From contig NZ_JAAHBP010000031.1 of the NCBI RefSeq assembly GCF_023184515.1, positions 30,291-94,290 of the forward strand: a stretch of DNA of 64,000 nt, given 5' to 3'. The DNA comes from Streptomyces sp. D2-8. GTDB taxonomy: Bacteria; Actinomycetota; Actinomycetes; Streptomycetales; Streptomycetaceae. Shown one piece after another: positions 60,392 to 64,000 of this stretch. Made by a program: the position numbers and the translations under genes. The stretch's first letter is position 1. Every line of letters starts with the position of its first letter. Under the pieces are notes generated by a model. It made no database searches, was not told where the DNA came from, and was given only the letters and a program-made list of their open reading frames with translations.

Positions 60392-61236
60392 CCGGCCCGG
60401 TAACGCCCCGGGGGCACACCCACCAGCTTCCGGAAGTGCCGGGTGAGGTGCGACTGGTCGTAGAACCCGGCCGCCACCGCCACGTCGCCCGGTGAGCGCC
60501 CCTCCAGGAGCAGCCGCCGGGCGCGCCCCACGCGCAGGGACGTCAGGTACTGGTGCGGGGCGATGCCGTAGGCCGTGCTGAACGCCCGGACGAGATGGGC
60601 GGGATGGGCGCCGAGCAGCCCGGCGGCCTCCCGCAGTCCGACGCCCTCGACGACCCGCTCGTCCAGCAACTCGCGCAGCCGCCGCGCGAGAACGGGATCG
60701 GCCGGCCGAGGGGCAGCGGGGTCGCCCCGCAGATGCCCGCGCAACCGCTCCCCGACGAACAACAGCCTGCTCTCGGCCTCCAGTTCCTCACCGGGCCGGC
60801 CCAGCGCGCCGTGCACCTGCCCCACGCGCTGCCGCAGCAGCGGATCGCGCAGATCGGGCCGGTCGACCGCGGCCCCGATGAACTCGTCCCCGAGATACGT
60901 CCCGTCGAGGTACAGCACCCGCTTGCGGAAGCCCTCCGCGGTGACGGGGGAGCCGTTGTGCGGCACGTGCGGCGGCAGCAGCGACACGGTGTCGTGCGGG
61001 GTGCCGTGCTCGTGCCGGTCGAGGTCGTACCGCACGGCGCCGGTGTCGACGATCAGCAGCGTCCAGGCGTCGTGGACGTGCATCGGATACGCGTACTCGG
61101 TGAACCGCGCGTGGAAGACCTCGACGACACCCGGGACGGCGGGCCGCCAGGCGGAGACGATCCGCTGCCGGTCCGGCCCGTTCGTGCGCGGGGGCTTCGT
61201 GCGCGGGGGCTTCGTGCGCGTCGGCGGGGAGGCCAT
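60388..61236 (-). CDS. AraC-family transcriptional regulator
   Basis: 282 residues. After a repetitive TKPPR leader (RTKPPRTKPPRTN, from a 15-bp direct repeat in the DNA) the AraC-type cupin sensor domain begins (FHARFTEYAYPMHVHDAWTLL, with HVHD metal-like residues) and the double HTH is at about 185-280 (GLREAAGLLGAHPAHLVRAFSTAYGIAPHQYLTSLRVGRARRLLLEG...GFYDQSHLTRHFRKLVGVPPGRYR). It is divergent from the DUF2000 gene (49 bases apart), its probable target. Confidence 0.9.
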   Translation of the reverse strand: MASPPTRTKPPRTKPPRTNGPDRQRIVSAWRPAVPGVVEVFHARFTEYAYPMHVHDAWTLLIVDTGAVRYDLDRHEHGTPHDTVSLLPPHVPHNGSPVTAEGFRKRVLYLDGTYLGDEFIGAAVDRPDLRDPLLRQRVGQVHGALGRPGEELEAESRLLFVGERLRGHLRGDPAAPRPADPVLARRLRELLDERVVEGVGLREAAGLLGAHPAHLVRAFSTAYGIAPHQYLTSLRVGRARRLLLEGRSPGDVAVAAGFYDQSHLTRHFRKLVGVPPGRYRAG

Positions 61237-61285
61237 GCAAAAAACGTACAAGACCCCGCCGGGGGCAGCCGGGCACGCTCGGACC

Positions 61286-61711
61286 ATGAACACCGAACCG
61301 ATCCGCTTCGACACGAAGATCGCCGTACTGCTGCGCGCGGACCTGGAGCCCTGGCAGCGCCTCAATGTGACATCGTTCCTGGTCAGCGGCCTGGGTGCAC
61401 AGCTTCCCGAGGTGATCGGCGAAGCGTACGAGGACGCGGACGGCGTGCCCTACCTCCCTATGTTCCGCCAGCCGGTCATGGTCTTCGAGGCCACCAAGGA
61501 AACCCTGAAAACCGCCCACGCCCGTGCCCTCTCCCGCGCCCTGCCCCGCGCGGTCTTCACCTCTGACCTCTTCTCCACGGGCAACGACCGCGACAACCGC
61601 GCCGCCGTACGGGCCGTGCCGACCGCGGATCTGGATCTCGCGGGGCTCGCGGTCTACGGCCCGAAGAGCGCGGTGGACAAGGTGGTGAAGGGGGCGCGCA
61701 TGCACCCGTGA
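61286..61711 (+). CDS. DUF2000 family protein
   Basis: 141 residues: FDTKIAVLLRADLEPWQRLNVTSFLVSGLG, then YLPMFRQPVMVFEATKETLKTAHARALSRAL, the DUF2000 pattern (an alpha/beta fold seen in a peptidyl-tRNA hydrolase-like superfamily). No catalytic residue can be named. Divergent from the AraC regulator, which probably controls it; this pairing is common. Confidence 0.87.
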   Translation: MNTEPIRFDTKIAVLLRADLEPWQRLNVTSFLVSGLGAQLPEVIGEAYEDADGVPYLPMFRQPVMVFEATKETLKTAHARALSRALPRAVFTSDLFSTGNDRDNRAAVRAVPTADLDLAGLAVYGPKSAVDKVVKGARMHP

Positions 61712-61801
61712 GTGCGGCGCGGGCGGGAGGGCGACCAAAGTCGCGGGCGCGTAGACCAACGGCTGACGACAGGGCCGGCGGCTCCTGAAGAGACTGGAGC
61801 C

Positions 61802-62533
61802 ATGGAGGAAGCCAGAAACGTTCCCATGCGGAAGAGCCCCCGGCCGCAGGCGGGCAAGGCCACCGAACTCGCCGAATCGGCCTGGGCCATCGTGCTCTTC
61901 TGCGTCGCCTGCGGTGCCGTGGCCGGCGCCCTGCTCCCGCTCCTCGCCCGCCTGCTGCTGGCCCTCCCGTGGGCACCGCTCGAAGGCCCGGCCGAACTGC
62001 TGACCTCGGTCCCGGAACCCGCCCTCACCCTCGGCACGACCGCGGTCGGCGTGCTCGGCGGTCTGCTGCTCGGCTTCACGGCGGCACACGAGTCGCTGTC
62101 CGTCCGCGTCTGCGACACCCACGTGACCCTGACCGTCCGGGACAGCGCCCACGAGTTCACCCGCGAGGAGATCGCCGTGTTCTTCCGGGACGGCAAGCAG
62201 CTCGTCCTGCTCGGCCCGGACCGCCTCGAGCTGGCGCGGGAGCACTGCGGCCTGAACTGGCAGCGCCTCGCGGACGCCCTGACCGGGCACGGCTACCCGT
62301 GGGCACGGGAGGACCCGCACCGCGCCGAGTTCCGCCGCTGGGTCCCCGGCACCCCCGGCCTGCCCGCGGGCGCGGACGCCCTGCTGCGGGCCCGCGCCCA
62401 GGCCCGCAAGGACGAGGACGACGCCGGGGATGCCCGGGAGTTGCGCGGGGAACTGCTGCGGCTGGGAGTGGTCGTACGGGACGAGGACAGGCGGCAGTAC
62501 GTCCGGGTCGTGACCGGTGAGGCCAGCGGGTGA
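61802..62533 (+). CDS. YqeB-like membrane protein
   Basis: 243 residues with two transmembrane segments (about 28-55 and 75-95) and a cytoplasmic part in which TVRDSAHEFTREEIAVFFRDGKQLVLLGPDRLELAREH resembles B. subtilis YqeB and related hypothetical proteins. The C-terminal half is Arg/Asp-rich and helical. Function unknown. ATG at 61802 follows GACTGGAGCC. Confidence 0.75.
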   Translation: MEEARNVPMRKSPRPQAGKATELAESAWAIVLFCVACGAVAGALLPLLARLLLALPWAPLEGPAELLTSVPEPALTLGTTAVGVLGGLLLGFTAAHESLSVRVCDTHVTLTVRDSAHEFTREEIAVFFRDGKQLVLLGPDRLELAREHCGLNWQRLADALTGHGYPWAREDPHRAEFRRWVPGTPGLPAGADALLRARAQARKDEDDAGDARELRGELLRLGVVVRDEDRRQYVRVVTGEASG

Positions 62534-62579
62534 CGTTCGACGGGTGACCTCGCAGGTCCACGCGCTGGGCGTCAGGGCA

Positions 62580-62999
62580 TCAGGGCGTACAAGCCGCGGC
62601 GATCGACACGCTGTTCTCGTAGAGGTGATGCCGGGTGATCCGTCCGTCCTCGACGGTGAGCCGCAACGCGAAGGGCCCCGAGAAGGACTTGCCGGTCGCC
62701 CGGACGGTCCCGGCGACATGCCCCATCAGCACGGCGTCGGTCCCGTCGACGAGGACGGTGTCGACGGACGCGCGGGCCTCCTCCGGGACGGTGTACCGGG
62801 CCAGCTCATCGGCCTGCGCCGCACATTCGGCGGCGGTGGACCGAGGCCGGATCCAGGGCACGCCGGCGTTCTCCGCGAGCATCCAGTCGACGGTGTCGGC
62901 GAAGAGAGCCGTGAGCCCCTCGGTATCGCCCGCGAGGCGGAGTTCGAGGAACTTCCGGACGGTGGAGCGGGTGGCTTCAGCGGTGTCGGCATGCGTCAT
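62580..62999 (-). CDS. NTF2/SnoaL-like small protein
   Basis: 139 residues of NTF2-like cone fold: TVRKFLELRLAGDTEGLTALFADTVDWML near 14, VDGTDAVLMGHVAGTVRATGKSFSGPFALRLTVEDGRITRHHLYENSVSI near 85-135. These folds host enzymes (SnoaL cyclases, dehydratases) or binding proteins; no catalytic residue can be assigned. Transcribed alone. Confidence 0.83.
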   Translation of the reverse strand: MTHADTAEATRSTVRKFLELRLAGDTEGLTALFADTVDWMLAENAGVPWIRPRSTAAECAAQADELARYTVPEEARASVDTVLVDGTDAVLMGHVAGTVRATGKSFSGPFALRLTVEDGRITRHHLYENSVSIAAACTP

Positions 63000-63274
63000 G
63001 GAACCCAGCCTGCCGGGGCACCGGAGGACCGTCGATTACCTCGGAGGTAGCCGCTGCACACCGGCGGCGACCAGGGGGACAGTGAAGGCACAGCTTCCCT
63101 GATGATCGCGTTCAGCTGTGTGAGCCAGTGTGAGCCGGTATGAGATGGTGTGCGCCGATTTCATGGCGCGCGGCTCGTTGGCGATGGTCGCGCATGCCTG
63201 GCTGAACCGCCGCCTGATTGCCTGAGGGTGCAGCCCGGAGGGTTCCCGGGGTGGGAGTGCGGCGGTCCTGATCC

Positions 63275-63280
63275 TAGAAT
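63275..63280 (+). promoter_or_regulatory. -10 hexamer of a leaderless promoter
   Basis: TAGAAT, 7 bases before the ATG of the DUF6233 gene. Confidence 0.6.
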
Positions 63281-63287
63281 CGAACGC

Positions 63288-63623
63288 ATGAACGACCCAG
63301 AGTCGCGGCTCGCGCTGCTCCGCTTCCTGGAGCGCGTGCAGGAGCGCGACCTGGCACGCACCCGTCGGTGGATCGCGGACGAGGAACGCCGCCAGGCCGA
63401 ACACCGCCGCGGCCTCCTGGCCCGGCCGCCCTCCCCGGACTGGCTGATCGAACGCGGTCTGTCCGGCCAGGAGGCGGTCTACGTCCATGTCGGCGGCTGC
63501 TGGAACGCGGGCCGGCGCAGCAAGGGCGTCGACCGCGACCATGCCCGGCGCGCCCTCGCCGAGGGAATCAAGGCCTGCCCGCAGTGCCGGCCGGATACGG
63601 AACTCGGCTTCGTGGACGGGTAG
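63288..63623 (+). CDS. DUF6233 protein
   Basis: 111 residues: LRFLERVQERDLARTRRWIADEERR, then RPPSPDWLIERGL...VYVHVGGCWNAGRRSKGVDRDHARRALAEGIKACPQCRPDTELG. The W/H/CxxC arrangement could bind zinc. The pattern matches the Streptomyces DUF6233 family, often near mobile DNA; function unknown. Leaderless, as TAGAAT lies 7 bases upstream. Confidence 0.82.
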   Translation: MNDPESRLALLRFLERVQERDLARTRRWIADEERRQAEHRRGLLARPPSPDWLIERGLSGQEAVYVHVGGCWNAGRRSKGVDRDHARRALAEGIKACPQCRPDTELGFVDG

Positions 63624-63913
63624 GGCGGCCACCCCGGGGTGGCGGTGTCGGACGGGGGCCGCGGCGCTCGGAGCCCCGTTGTCAGTGCCCCGGGCCAGGT
63701 TCTTCGACGCGCGGCCGGCTTCCGGGGAATCCAGCTCCGCAGGGAATGGCTGCATCCCCGATCTGTCCGGGGGCGGCCCGGAGAAGTCGTCCGGGACCCA
63801 ACCGACGTTCGGGCTTCGTCGATGGCCACCGGGAGACCTGCCTGCGCCGGCCGCGCAGCCCACTCCGTGCGTCCGGGGGGGTGCCTCTATGTCTTTCGTC
63901 AAGCCTGAGCTGG

Positions 63914-64000
63914 TCATGCGGCGGTTGCTTCGGGGAGGCGTGGTTCGTAGAAGGTGCCGTCGCGGAGCATGGCGAACAGGACGCTGATGCGGTGGCGGGC
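63914..64000 (-). CDS. IS transposase, C-terminal fragment (cut at right edge)
   Basis: Last 28 codons of a minus-strand gene running off the window: ARHRISVLFAMLRDGTFYEPR then LPEATAA and a stop. LFAMLRDGTFYEP is the usual C-terminal of IS110-family transposases in Streptomyces; the rest of the element lies outside. Whether the gene is intact cannot be judged. Confidence 0.6.
   Translation of the reverse strand, partial: ARHRISVLFAMLRDGTFYEPRLPEATAA

Overview
The window is chromosomal DNA of a high-GC actinomycete, almost certainly a Streptomyces. The evidence is strong third-position GC bias, many GTG starts, ATGA/GTGA overlaps, leaderless promoters (-10 hexamer about 7 nt before the start codon), and lineage-specific genes: the developmental regulators devE/devA/devB, the c-di-GMP-dependent anti-sigma factor rsiG, nur, glnR, and the mycothiol genes mshA and mshD. 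The order (mshD - 5'-nucleotidase - cssS/cssR/htrA - LacI regulator - glnR - moaD - thiosulfate sulfurtransferase - nur - dtd - rsiG - devE - devA - devB - NlpC/P60 - mshA) is the order I remember for the conserved core of the S. coelicolor chromosome around SCO4146-SCO4205. This is recall, not a search result.

Layout. 0-4 kb: a coupled zf-HC2 membrane protein / ABC exporter operon, then a LysR regulator. 4.9-9.6 kb: a GNAT enzyme, mshD, a secreted 5'-nucleotidase and an LmeA-type lipid-binding protein. 9.6-15.8 kb: an accessory block with a secreted GH5 glycanase, a secreted pectate lyase-pectinesterase fusion, a secreted protein with aerolysin-like sequence character, and an Scr1/DUF397 regulatory cassette. 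15.8-21.3 kb: envelope/secretion-stress two-component system with an HtrA protease and a possible 61-codon ORF, LacI regulator, glnR. 21.5-27.2 kb: hydrolase, MoaD-like protein, a second LmeA protein, then a sulfur locus with a cysteine-containing leader peptide, rhodanese, SseC-like protein, a 163-bp imperfect hairpin, and a DsrE-like protein. 27.2-34.6 kb: three coupled single-pass membrane proteins (two clearly related), a 32-residue membrane peptide, nitrobindin-like protein, nur, ygfZ, dtd, rsiG, and an Eis-like acetyltransferase. 34.7-38 kb: devE/devA/devB, with a promoter region duplicated together with the regulator gene.

38-48.5 kb holds a double APH-type kinase (divergent from a possible 19-residue peptide), a TetR/HelD pair, an RraA-like protein, an SGNH hydrolase with a TetR regulator, and small enzymes. 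48.5-52.5 kb looks like an insertion: a frameshifted pseudogene, a secreted protein-arginine deiminase and a decayed IS5-type transposase, bracketed by a 15-bp direct repeat. 52.5-60.4 kb returns to core genes: XRE regulator with a clear operator, HBHA-like protein, DUF2516, REC-PP2C regulator, NlpC/P60 endopeptidase, methyltransferase, a 22-bp x 7 tandem repeat, mshA and a YbjN-like gene. 60.4-64 kb holds an AraC regulator and small poorly characterised genes, and the edge cuts an IS transposase.

Themes are envelope integrity (cssRS/htrA, LmeA, NlpC/P60), thiol/sulfur metabolism (mshA, mshD, rhodanese, SseC, DsrE, MoaD), nitrogen and nickel control (glnR, nur) and differentiation (rsiG, dev). 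No tRNA, rRNA, CRISPR array or recognisable antibiotic biosynthetic cluster was found.
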